Of a stretch of DNA of 38,494 bases, positions 25,175 through 33,232 are shown one piece after another; position 1 is the first letter of the stretch; each line of letters starts with the position of its first letter. The stretch is from Pelotomaculum sp. UBA1371 (GTDB lineage Bacteria; Bacillota; Desulfotomaculia; Desulfotomaculales; Pelotomaculaceae), in NCBI GenBank assembly GCA_002305915.1, contig DBRJ01000021.1, positions 1 to 38,494 on the forward strand, read 5' to 3'. A program made the position numbers and the translations under genes. The notes below the pieces were generated by a model. It saw only the letters and a list, made by a program, of their open reading frames with translations. It ran no database searches and was not told the DNA's origin.

Positions 25175-27463
25175 ATGGTTAAGCGGAGTTGGACTGCCGG
25201 GATCATTCTATTATCCCTGGCCCTGGGCTTTTTCTGTGCCGGCCGGGGTGTGGCAGGGGCGGAGCTTGCCTCTGTGGACGGTAAAATGGAGAGGGCAATT
25301 GAAGTAACTGCAGCGGGTAATGAAGGGAATACGGGCGACGGAGAGCAGGCTGCCATCAGCCTGGAGCAGGCCATCCAAATTGCCAGGCAGGCTTTTAAGA
25401 TCCCTGCGGAACTGGATCAGTTTTCAAGTGGTTTCAGTCAATCGGACGAAAATTCTTTCTGGGAGTTACGCTGGTACCGGAGCAGCATGCAGGGTGGCGA
25501 GATGAGTGTAAGGGTAAACAGCGATACTGGTGAAATCTGGAGTATGTACAAGTGGCTGCCGCCGGCTGCCGGAGTTGAATACCGGGGGCTGCCTGTTTAT
25601 ACCAGGGAGAAAGCGCAGGCAATAGCCGCGGCGTTTATTCAAAAACTGCACCCGGAGCGCTTCGGGGAAACCATCCTGCAGCCGGGCCGCGACTATATTC
25701 CACCATTATCCTTTAAAGAGCGCGGGGCTGTGGAGTACAACTTCAACTACGCCAGGGTTATTGAAGGTGTGCTTTACCCGGATAACGGGATTAATGTGGC
25801 AGTAAACGGCGATACCGGCGAAGTCATCCGGTTTGACCTGAACTGGGGGGAAACGCGGGATTTCCCGCCGCCGGTTACCAAAATCAGCCTGCCCCAGGCC
25901 AGACAAATCTTTTTAAATGAGTCGGCGCCTGAACTAAACTACTTTCGCCCCTATGCGCCCTACGGTATGGACGCGCCTGTAAAACTGGTCTACCGTCAGC
26001 CGGAGAACCGGCGGCAGGTGCTCATTGACGCCCTCACCGGCAAGCTGTTGAATCAGGATATGAACTACTATTACGGGTATGGCGGCGGCGGTGACGCCGG
26101 AGCGGCGCCAGAATACTCTTTAAAGCAGCAGGATGTGCAGCTTAACCCGGCTGAGGAAATGGAGTTGGACGAGGTTAAGAACCTGCTGTCCAGGGATAAG
26201 GCCCTGGAAAAGGCCAGATCTACGGTTGGAATCCCTGCAGATTATACTTTAACCAGCAGCAGGCTGGAGCAGGACTATATGATTAAAAGTGTTAAGACCT
26301 GGAATTTTAGCTGGCAAGCCGGGGATAAGTCGGTAGGCGGCGGACTGAATGTTACCATTGACGCCGTTAATGGAGACCTGATTGCCTTTAACCACTATGA
26401 AAACATTTATGACGAATATAAGAACCAGGAGGTTAAGTACGGCGAGGAAGAAGCCCGCCGCATCGCTGAAGATTTTATCAAGAAAAACCAGCCCAACAGA
26501 TGGGAGCAGGTGCTCCTTGAATCACTTCAGCCTGTGCCGGGCCCGGTGCTGACCCCCCTGGAAGAACCGGTTACCAGCTCCTACGCAATTAGATATACCC
26601 GGATAGTTAAAGATGTGAAATTCCCTGATAACGGTTTTTATGTGAATGTGAACAGTGCCACGGGGAAAATTACTTCGTACCGGATGAACTGGTGGGACCT
26701 GGTCTTTCCCGACCCCGAAGGGGTTATTAGCCGGGAAGAAGCAGCGAACAAATACCTGAAGGAAGCTCCTTTAAAGGTAGGCTATCTAAGGCTGTGGCCC
26801 CGGGAGGGATACTGGAAGCAGCCGGATCAGGAAGCTAAAATTCACCTGGTCTATTATCAGGCCAACCTCAATTTTGAAATGCTGGATGCTTTCACCGGTC
26901 AGCCCCTTAATGGGGAAGGCGGGGTTGTTCATCCAGAGGGCGCCAAAGCAGAATTTAGTGACATGGAAGGACATCCGGCCCGGGAGGCAGTTGAGCAACT
27001 GGCCGCCGCCGGCATCGTTGTTGAGGATAGCGGTAAATTCAGGCCTGATGATGCTGTAACCCAGGCTGAATTGATTGCCATGCTGGTGAGATGCTTTGAC
27101 CAATCACCCGGGGTAGCTGCCGGAGGTGAGGAGCCGTGGTACCAGGTCTATTTCGAAAAGGCTGCCCGCATCGGCATTATTCAGGCCGGGGAGAAACCGG
27201 AGCCTGAGGCGCCGGTCAACCGGGAAATCTTAGCCCGTTTAATGATCCACTCCATGGACCTTTACAAAGTAGCCCGCTTTAGTGACATCTATGTGCTTGA
27301 CTTTCAGGACGCCGAAGACATCTCCGGGCATTTGAAAGGGCACGCCGTCCTGTCTGCGGCTCTGGGCTTGATCAAGACGGTGGAGGGAAGGTTCGAGCCC
27401 AAAGGGGTTGTGACCAGAGCAGAAGCAGCGGAAACAGTTGTAAGGTTTTTGAAAAATAGCTAA
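25175..27463 (+). CDS. Exported YcdB/YcdC-repeat protein with SLH domains (2)
   Basis: This 762-residue paralogue of the upstream gene starts at ATG after AAAGGAGGG. It has a signal peptide (MVKRSWTAGIILLSLALGFF, cut near VAGA), four YcdB/YcdC-PepSY-like repeats (about 60-585) with motifs such as SVRVNSDTGEIWSMY and VAVNGDTGEVIRFD (DTGE/ATGK turns), a Tyr/Gly-rich linker near 295, and SLH segments at the C terminus. The first is canonical (FSDMEGHPA...GIV...FRPDD...TQAE); the last ends FEPKGVVTRAEAAETVVRFL. It is likely a cell-surface protein, perhaps a protease inhibitor-like or structural element. It shares an operon with the first copy and ends at a terminator. Confidence 0.85.
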   Translation: MVKRSWTAGIILLSLALGFFCAGRGVAGAELASVDGKMERAIEVTAAGNEGNTGDGEQAAISLEQAIQIARQAFKIPAELDQFSSGFSQSDENSFWELRWYRSSMQGGEMSVRVNSDTGEIWSMYKWLPPAAGVEYRGLPVYTREKAQAIAAAFIQKLHPERFGETILQPGRDYIPPLSFKERGAVEYNFNYARVIEGVLYPDNGINVAVNGDTGEVIRFDLNWGETRDFPPPVTKISLPQARQIFLNESAPELNYFRPYAPYGMDAPVKLVYRQPENRRQVLIDALTGKLLNQDMNYYYGYGGGGDAGAAPEYSLKQQDVQLNPAEEMELDEVKNLLSRDKALEKARSTVGIPADYTLTSSRLEQDYMIKSVKTWNFSWQAGDKSVGGGLNVTIDAVNGDLIAFNHYENIYDEYKNQEVKYGEEEARRIAEDFIKKNQPNRWEQVLLESLQPVPGPVLTPLEEPVTSSYAIRYTRIVKDVKFPDNGFYVNVNSATGKITSYRMNWWDLVFPDPEGVISREEAANKYLKEAPLKVGYLRLWPREGYWKQPDQEAKIHLVYYQANLNFEMLDAFTGQPLNGEGGVVHPEGAKAEFSDMEGHPAREAVEQLAAAGIVVEDSGKFRPDDAVTQAELIAMLVRCFDQSPGVAAGGEEPWYQVYFEKAARIGIIQAGEKPEPEAPVNREILARLMIHSMDLYKVARFSDIYVLDFQDAEDISGHLKGHAVLSAALGLIKTVEGRFEPKGVVTRAEAAETVVRFLKNS

Positions 27464-27474
27464 ACAATAATTAG

Positions 27475-27496
27475 GCCGGGACTAATCTGTCCCGGC
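27475..27496 (+). terminator. Intrinsic terminator of the SLH operon
   Basis: GCCGGGAC (27475-27482) pairs with GTCCCGGC (27489-27496) around a 6-nt loop, followed by TTCTTCTATT, 12 bases after the stop codon. Confidence 0.8.
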
Positions 27497-27587
27497 TTCT
27501 TCTATTAATGTACAATCTTAAGCTGATTAAGGGATTGTTCTTTAATCCGGTGACACCCTTTTAGTCCTTACCTTCGCGTTTATTTGA

Positions 27588-27779
27588 AAAATTTTTTATA
27601 AGGATGCCCAAAACAGTTATGTTAATGCGGAAGGAAAGCTGAGGCAAGCTGAGTATTCCCTGAAGTCGCTTCAGGTGGTCGTGGGCGACGGTGGTTCAAT
27701 GGCCGCCGGGGAACAGAACAGCCGGAGCCAGAACAGCGGCGCCCCGTTTCCGGGGGGAGGAGTTATGATCCGCAGGTAG
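27588..27779 (+). pseudogene. Remnant of a periplasmic adaptor (MacA/HlyD-like)
   Basis: A 63-codon frame after a TGA at 27585 reads YKDAQNSYVNAEGKLRQ and AEYSLKSLQV, like the coiled-coil hairpin of efflux adaptor proteins. It then passes directly into a Gly/Ser-rich tail (GAPFPGGG) typical of MacA-like C termini. The lipoyl and barrel domains and the N terminus are missing, so an internal deletion is likely. The MacB-type ABC genes follow 64 bp downstream, in the order adaptor, ATPase, permease usual for such exporters. Confidence 0.5.
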
Positions 27780-27843
27780 CCGGGCGACGCGGCATAATTT
27801 TCACAGCCTTACAGAGTCTGAAAGATGGGGATGGTGGCGCGCT

Positions 27844-28599
27844 GTGTCCGGTAAAACAGTAATCTTGCTGGAAAATGTTAAGAAAATATATCAGCTTGGA
27901 GAAACGCGGGTCTTTGCCCTGAAAGGCATCAACCTCACCATCCGGGAGGGTGAAATGGTTGCCGTCATGGGCTCCTCCGGCTCCGGCAAAAGTACCCTGC
28001 TGAACATAATGGGCTGTTTAGACAGGCCCACAGCGGGTATCTATTACCTCGACGGCGAGAATGTTTCCCAATTGGCTAAAAGCAGGCTGGCCCGGATTCG
28101 GAACAAAAGAATCGGCTTTGTTTTTCAGGGCTTTAACCTTTTGGGAAGAACCACCGTACTGGCCAATGTTCAACTACCGCTAATCTACGCCGGAGCCGGA
28201 AAAAAAGAAATGGCGGAAAGGGCCAAGGAAGCCCTGGCCTGGGTGGGACTGTCTGATTACCTGGAACACTATCCCTCCCAGATGTCCGGCGGCCAGCAGC
28301 AGAGAGTCGCCATCGCCCGGGCTCTGGTGAACAACCCCTCCCTGATCCTGGCCGACGAACCCACGGGCTCCCTTGATTCAAAAACAAGTATAGAAATAAT
28401 GGCAGTAATCCAGAGGCTGTACCTTGAAAAAGGTATAACTGTGATAATCGTTACCCATGAAAGGGAAATCTCCCAGTACTGCCGGCGGCTAATCAAGTTG
28501 AAAGACGGGAGAATCACGGAGGATACGCCTGTAATGAACCCCAGAAACGCTGCCGAAGACCTGGCGGCCATGCCGGACGAAGGGGAGGGGCAAATTTGA
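27844..28599 (+). CDS. MacB/LolD-type ABC transporter ATPase
   Basis: The 251 residues carry Walker A GSSGSGKST (about 40-48), Q-loop VFQGFNLL, signature MSGGQQQRVAIARAL, Walker B LILADEPTG with the catalytic Glu, D-loop SLDSK and switch VTHE. This is the MacB/LolD subfamily that powers mechanotransmission with a FtsX-like permease. The start is GTG at 27844 with a weak ribosome site (GGTGGC). The next gene starts inside its stop codon region, so the two are coupled. Substrate unknown; peptide or antibiotic export is typical of the subfamily. Confidence 0.92.
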   Translation: MSGKTVILLENVKKIYQLGETRVFALKGINLTIREGEMVAVMGSSGSGKSTLLNIMGCLDRPTAGIYYLDGENVSQLAKSRLARIRNKRIGFVFQGFNLLGRTTVLANVQLPLIYAGAGKKEMAERAKEALAWVGLSDYLEHYPSQMSGGQQQRVAIARALVNNPSLILADEPTGSLDSKTSIEIMAVIQRLYLEKGITVIIVTHEREISQYCRRLIKLKDGRITEDTPVMNPRNAAEDLAAMPDEGEGQI

Positions 28600-29813
28600 A
28601 CTTTATAAATAACTTTGAAGTAGCCCTGAACGGGATCAAAGCAAACAAACTGAGATCTTCCCTGACCATGCTGGGCATTATTATCGGGGTGGCTGCCGTA
28701 ATTATCATGATCTCTGTGGGGCAGGGCGCCAGCAAAAGAATTTCCGATCAGATCTCCAGTATGGGTTCAAACCTGCTGATGGTTTCCCCGGGAGCCGGAC
28801 AGGGACCCGTCAGGGGAGCCTCGGGAAATGTCAATACCCTTACCCTGGAAGACGCCGAAGCTATAGCCGGGTTGAGCATGGTAGCCGGGGCGGTGCCGGA
28901 GTTAAATACCGGCGCTACCATCGTTTACGAAAACCAGACCTGGACTAGCCAGATTAACGGCACCACGCCGGGTATGCAAGTAATCAAGGACTGGCCTGTC
29001 AGTTCGGGATCTTACTTTGGCGATGACGACGTGCAAAGCGCCAGCCTGGTGGCGGTACTGGGCCAGACGGTGGTGGATAACCTTTTCCCGCCCGGTACTG
29101 ACCCGGTGGGTGCCACCATCAGGATCAATAAACTGGCCTTTACGGTAGTCGGTGTACTTTCCCCCAAAGGCGCGGCCATGATGGGACAGGACCAGGACGA
29201 TGCTGTTTACGTGCCAATCACCACGGTTCAAAAGAGGATGCTGGGCGTAAACAATGTTCGTACCATCAATGTTCAGACAGAAACACAGGATAGTATGGCT
29301 TACGTGCAAACCAGTATTGAAGAACTGCTCCGGGAGAGACACCGCATAACCGGTTCTAAAACCGATGATTTCAGCGTACTCAGTTTAACCTCCGTTCTGG
29401 AAGCTGCGGAAACAGCCACCGGTACCATGACGATACTGCTGGCCAGCATAGCTGCCATCTCCCTCCTGGTGGGCGGCATCGGGATTATGAATATTATGCT
29501 GGTTTCCGTTACGGAGAGAACAAAGGAAATCGGCCTGCGCATGGCGGTGGGGGCTACGGAAAGCAATATCCTCAACCAGTTTCTGGTGGAGTCCGTGGTG
29601 CTCTGTCTGGTGGGCGGTTTTACGGGTATTATCACCGGAGCCGCGGTGGCCTGGGCGATTTCCAAGTTTGCCGGCTGGCCAACTTATATTACGCTCTATT
29701 CCATTTTATTGTCGGCTGGTTTTTCAGCGGCTATCGGGATTTTCTTCGGCTATTATCCGGCTAAAAAAGCAGCAAGCCTGGATCCCATCGAAGCCCTCCG
29801 TTTTGAAAAATAA
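28596..29813 (+). CDS. MacB-type ABC permease (FtsX fold)
   Basis: The 405 residues have an N-terminal membrane helix (about 18-40, TMLGIIIGVAAVIIMISVG), a periplasmic-type MacB core domain (about 45-275), and three C-terminal helices (about 285-395) with the FtsX-like signature GGIGIMNIMLVSVTERTKEIGLRMAVGA. TTG at 28596 overlaps the preceding stop by 4 bases and has GGGGAGGGG upstream. It pairs with the ATPase to form an exporter. In a Gram-positive cell it would act at the single membrane. A separate adaptor is usual but survives here only as a fragment. Confidence 0.92.
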   Translation: MNFINNFEVALNGIKANKLRSSLTMLGIIIGVAAVIIMISVGQGASKRISDQISSMGSNLLMVSPGAGQGPVRGASGNVNTLTLEDAEAIAGLSMVAGAVPELNTGATIVYENQTWTSQINGTTPGMQVIKDWPVSSGSYFGDDDVQSASLVAVLGQTVVDNLFPPGTDPVGATIRINKLAFTVVGVLSPKGAAMMGQDQDDAVYVPITTVQKRMLGVNNVRTINVQTETQDSMAYVQTSIEELLRERHRITGSKTDDFSVLSLTSVLEAAETATGTMTILLASIAAISLLVGGIGIMNIMLVSVTERTKEIGLRMAVGATESNILNQFLVESVVLCLVGGFTGIITGAAVAWAISKFAGWPTYITLYSILLSAGFSAAIGIFFGYYPAKKAASLDPIEALRFEK

Positions 29814-29862
29814 GCAAGAATTTCGTTGCGGGCACCTGCCGGGATATATACATATTTAATAA

Positions 29863-29896
29863 GAGAACAGCCCTTTTGTAGGCAAGGGCTGTTCTC
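29863..29896. terminator. Bidirectional terminator after the ABC genes
   Basis: GAGAACAGCCCTT (29863-29875) pairs perfectly with AAGGGCTGTTCTC (29884-29896) around an 8-nt loop. It separates the plus-strand ABC operon from the minus-strand gene ending at 29927. Confidence 0.75.
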
Positions 29897-29926
29897 CATT
29901 TCTGCAAAGATGTATTTTAATGATAA

Positions 29927-30109
29927 TCAAGAAATACCGGGTTGATTCTTATTGTTAATCTTTTTATTCAGATCAGCAATCATCCTTTTTAATTCCTGGA
30001 GCATCATTTCCAGGTCGTTTAATCTTCTGACAGCCTGACTGGGGCTGCGGTTTCCATATTGAGCACATTCTGAACAGGGGTCGGTATAGGCAAGCGAACA
30101 TTGGGTCAT
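29927..30109 (-). CDS. Small Cys-containing coiled-coil protein
   Basis: This 60-residue protein has CSLAYTDPCSEC near the N terminus (three Cys, possible metal site) and a coiled-coil helix (AVRRLNDLEMMLQELKRMIADLNKKI). GGAGGAAAAACC precedes the ATG, so translation is likely. It lies 49 bp after gdhA on the same strand and may be co-transcribed with it. The function is unknown. Confidence 0.7.
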   Translation of the reverse strand: MTQCSLAYTDPCSECAQYGNRSPSQAVRRLNDLEMMLQELKRMIADLNKKINNKNQPGIS

Positions 30110-30158
30110 GGTTTTTCCTCCTTCCTCCCCCTGTGATTATGCTTTATTGAAATAAGCT

Positions 30159-31505
30159 TTAGACAATCCCCTGGGCCATCATGGCATCGGCAACTTTCAG
30201 GAATCCGGCGATATTCGCCCCTTTAACCAGGTCGCCCTCAAAACCGTATTCCTTTGCTACCTTGCTGGTTTGACGGTAGATTCTAACCATAATGTCCTTT
30301 AATTTGGCATCCACTTCTTCAAAGGTCCAGGCGAGTCTCATGCTGTTCTGGGTCATCTCCAGAGCAGAAGTGGCAACGCCGCCCGCGTTGGATGCCTTGG
30401 CAGGGGTGAAGAGGATCTTGTTGTTCTGAAATACTTTGATTGCTTCCGGAGTGGAGGGCATGTTGGCGCCTTCTCCCACCGCCGTTACGCCGTTGGCCAC
30501 AAGTATTCTGGCGGATTCCTCGTCGATTTCGTTTTGGGTAGCGCAGGGAAGGGCCAGGTCGCACTTAACTGTCCAGATTCCCTTTGAACCTTCGTGATAC
30601 TGGGCTGATGGGTGATGTTCGCGGTATACCTTGATCCTCTTTCTTTCAACTTCTTTGATCTGCTTAATAGTATCTAACTTGATGCCGTCCGGGTCATAAA
30701 TATAGCCGTTGGAATCACTCATGGCCACTACCAGGGCACCCAGTTGCTGGGCCTTTTCTGCCGCATAGATGGCTACATTTCCGGAACCTGAAATAACCGC
30801 TGTTTTGCCCTTAAGGGACTGGTCGTAATCCTTCAGCATTTCCTCCAGGAAGTAAAGCAGCCCGTAACCGGTGGCCTGGGTTCTGCCCAGGCTGCCGCCG
30901 TAGGAAAGACCTTTGCCTGTAAAAACGCCGTGATAAAGGGTTGTAAGCCTCTTATATTGACCGTAAAGATAGCCCACTTCCCGGGCGCCGACCCCTATGT
31001 CGCCGGCCGGGACATCCACATCCGCTCCGACATAGCGGTAAAGTTCCGTCATAAAACTCTGGCAAAAACGCATGACTTCAAAGTCCGACTTTCCTTTTGG
31101 ATCGAAATCACTGCCGCCTTTGCCCCCTCCAATGGGTAAACCGGTAAGGGAATTTTTTAACGTTTGCTCAAAGCCGAGGAACTTGATGATCCCCAGGTTT
31201 ACTGAAGGATGAAAGCGCAGACCGCCCTTGTAGGGTCCGATGGCGCTGTTGAACTGAACCCTGAAACCACGGTTAACCTGGACCCGGCCGTTGTCGTCAA
31301 TCCAGGGCACTCTGAAAATAAGCTGCCGTTCCGGCTCTACTATTCTCTCCAGGATGCCTGTTTCTACAAATTCGGGATGTCTTTCAATGACCGGTTCGAG
31401 GGATTCAAGAACTTCCAAAACTGCCTGGTGAAACTCCGGCTCGTTGGGATTCCTTTTCCTAACCTGTTCCATTACATCTCCGATAACCTGTTCTGCTGCC
31501 TTCAC
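30159..31505 (-). CDS. gdhA: Glutamate dehydrogenase (hexameric, NADP-type family)
   Basis: The enzyme interconverts glutamate with 2-oxoglutarate and ammonia in the cytosol. At 448 residues it has the family length. Visible are KGGLRFHPSVNLGIIKFLGFEQ and LPIGGGKGGSDFDP (substrate Lys region), PAGDIGVGAREVGYLYGQYK, and the dinucleotide fold GSGNVAIYAAEKAQ with TGYGLLYF before it. The GTG start follows GAGGAGGTAATTTTT. It lies downstream of the glutamine-synthetase-like gene on the same strand, across a 193-bp gap with a long inverted repeat, which suggests separate or attenuated expression. The cofactor preference cannot be settled from the sequence alone. Confidence 0.95.
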   Translation of the reverse strand: MKAAEQVIGDVMEQVRKRNPNEPEFHQAVLEVLESLEPVIERHPEFVETGILERIVEPERQLIFRVPWIDDNGRVQVNRGFRVQFNSAIGPYKGGLRFHPSVNLGIIKFLGFEQTLKNSLTGLPIGGGKGGSDFDPKGKSDFEVMRFCQSFMTELYRYVGADVDVPAGDIGVGAREVGYLYGQYKRLTTLYHGVFTGKGLSYGGSLGRTQATGYGLLYFLEEMLKDYDQSLKGKTAVISGSGNVAIYAAEKAQQLGALVVAMSDSNGYIYDPDGIKLDTIKQIKEVERKRIKVYREHHPSAQYHEGSKGIWTVKCDLALPCATQNEIDEESARILVANGVTAVGEGANMPSTPEAIKVFQNNKILFTPAKASNAGGVATSALEMTQNSMRLAWTFEEVDAKLKDIMVRIYRQTSKVAKEYGFEGDLVKGANIAGFLKVADAMMAQGIV

Positions 31506-31564
31506 AAAAATTACCTCCTCTGTTGTTCCGAAATGCTTTTTAAACTGGTTGCCTATTTTTTAAA

Positions 31565-31647
31565 GTGCCGGTTTGAAAAGAAGCCGGAGCCGGTTTGTTA
31601 GTCACCGTGTCGATTCAACCTGACCTGGATCCTTTTCGAACCGGCAC
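31565..31647 (-). promoter_or_regulatory. Structured leader/terminator between the GS-like gene and gdhA
   Basis: GTGCCGGTTTGAAAAG (31565-31580) pairs with CTTTTCGAACCGGCAC (31632-31647) with one mismatched-type pair, enclosing 51 nt that contain AGCCGGAGCCGG repeats able to compete with the arms. On the minus strand the hairpin is followed by TTTAAAAAAT. It could terminate the GS-like transcript or attenuate gdhA. Confidence 0.5.
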
Positions 31648-31698
31648 ATTTAACAAATAATTCTTTATTTACTAACATCACCTCCACAAATATTATTA

Positions 31699-33012
31699 TT
31701 AAAATGCATTAAGATATTCTTTCAGTTCCCAGGGGTGGACAACCGCCTGAAAACGTTCCCACTCCTCAGCTTTGGCTCTGGTGAAACTACGGTAAATATA
31801 ATCACCCAGGGTATCCCTGACCCGCCGGTCAGCGGAAAGATCGCGCAGAGCTTCTTCTAAGCTGCGGGGCAGACAGGCAATCTGTGCTTCTTGACGCTGG
31901 TTGTTGGATCCGGAAAGGGGGGGTGGCTGTGGAAGTTTTTGCCGGATGCCGTCCAAACCAGCTTTTAAAATTACGGCCAGGGCAAGATACGGGTTGCAGG
32001 CCGGGTCCGGGTTACGTACTTCCACCCGGGTATCCTGCCCGTGGTGGGCAACGACCCTGAGTATTGAGTTGCGGCTGTCTTCCGACCAGGCTACATATAC
32101 AGGTGCCGCCGGATCGCCGGGTTGCAACCGTTTGTAAGAATTAATGAGGGGGTTGGTAATAGCGGTGTTGGCCCGGGCATGGTCCAGGATGCCGGCGATA
32201 AAATGCCCGGTCCACCGGTCAAGCGGCAGAGGGTGTTCCAGGTCAGTAAGGTGTTCTGCTTCCCTGGGATGTAAATATAAATGCAGGTGCAACGCTGAGC
32301 CGGGCATGCCGTTTAGTGGTTTGGGCATAAAAGAAGCGTACAGGCCATGGCGTTGGGCAATGGTACGTACAATAAACTTGAAGGTTACCAGCTTGTCAGC
32401 AGTATCCAGGGCATTATCTCCCTTTAAAGAGACTTTGTGCTGCCCGGGCCCTGCCTCGTGGTGGCTGTAGCCAATACTATAGCCCATTTCTTCCAGGGTC
32501 AGGACGATGTCCCGCCGGGCATTCTCACCTAAATCGAAGGGCGTTAAGTCGCAAAGGCCGGCCTGATCATGGGTGTTAATGGTGGGGTTGCCTTTGTTAT
32601 CAGTATGAAGGAGATAAAATCCTACCTTCGCACCCATCCAGACATCAAAACCCATCTGGGCGGCTTCTTCTAAAACCTGTTTCAAAACGCTGCGTGAGCA
32701 GCCCCGGTAAGGAGATCCATCGGGATTGGCAATATCACAAATGAAGCGAGCCACCGCTTCATCGCGGGGCCGCCAGGGAAATACAATAAATGTGGACAGA
32801 TCCGGACGCAGGAGAATATCCTGTTCAAGACCGCCTATCACTCCATCCACCGCAGAGCTGTCGAAGGAGATCCGGCCGGCCATTGCCCGTTCCAGATCCT
32901 CCGATGTAACGGCGATGTTTTTCAGCGAGCCGAAAGTATCGGTGAACTGTAAGCGAAGGAATTTTACTCTCTCTTCTTTAGCTTTTTCCAGGACTTCTTC
33001 ACGAGTGTGCAT
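31699..33012 (-). CDS. Glutamine synthetase-like protein lacking key active-site residues
   Basis: The 437 residues align along their whole length with type I glutamine synthetase (for example FTDTFGSLKN, ARFICDIANPDGSPYRG, FMPKPLNG, RVEVRNPDPACNPYLALAV). Several metal and catalytic residues differ. The PEPEFFLF block reads AKVGFYLL, so the metal-ligand Glu is Gly131. HHEVAPGQHEIDF reads HHEAGPGQHKVSL, leaving Glu186 but replacing the second Glu by Lys193. The flap YEAP reads DPAAP, without Glu. This is probably not an active synthetase and may be regulatory. I prefer ATG 33012 (GGGGG upstream; matches the family N terminus) to the ATG at 33033. gdhA follows. Confidence 0.85.
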   Translation of the reverse strand: MHTREEVLEKAKEERVKFLRLQFTDTFGSLKNIAVTSEDLERAMAGRISFDSSAVDGVIGGLEQDILLRPDLSTFIVFPWRPRDEAVARFICDIANPDGSPYRGCSRSVLKQVLEEAAQMGFDVWMGAKVGFYLLHTDNKGNPTINTHDQAGLCDLTPFDLGENARRDIVLTLEEMGYSIGYSHHEAGPGQHKVSLKGDNALDTADKLVTFKFIVRTIAQRHGLYASFMPKPLNGMPGSALHLHLYLHPREAEHLTDLEHPLPLDRWTGHFIAGILDHARANTAITNPLINSYKRLQPGDPAAPVYVAWSEDSRNSILRVVAHHGQDTRVEVRNPDPACNPYLALAVILKAGLDGIRQKLPQPPPLSGSNNQRQEAQIACLPRSLEEALRDLSADRRVRDTLGDYIYRSFTRAKAEEWERFQAVVHPWELKEYLNAF

Positions 33013-33031
33013 CAAAAACCCCCAAAAATCC

Positions 33032-33080
33032 ATGATTAGTCACCGGTAACCAGGCAAGTTTTAGGGTTCTAACTAATCAT
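33032..33080 (-). promoter_or_regulatory. Inverted repeat in the leader of the GS-like gene
   Basis: ATGATTAGT (33032-33040) and ACTAATCAT (33072-33080) are perfect inverted repeats 31 bases apart, just upstream of the chosen start. They could form a leader hairpin or a paired operator. A TnrA/GlnR-type TGTNA-N7-TNACA site was not found. Confidence 0.35.
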
Positions 33081-33183
33081 GTTAATTAATAATTCATAAA
33101 GAAATCATAAAAAAAGGATTAGTAATATAATTTTTTCAAAAAAATTTAAAAATAGAAGGCGGAAATATAAAATTTTTATAAAA

Positions 33184-33210
33184 AAGCTCTGCCTTTATCC
33201 GGCAGAGCTT
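33184..33210 (-). terminator. Intrinsic terminator of the two-component operon
   Basis: AAGCTCTGCC (33184-33193) pairs with GGCAGAGCTT (33201-33210) around a 7-nt loop. Read on the minus strand it is followed by TTTTTATAAAAATTTT, shortly after the response regulator stop. Confidence 0.8.
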
Positions 33211-33232
33211 CCAGGGAGCCCTTTTTTCTGTA

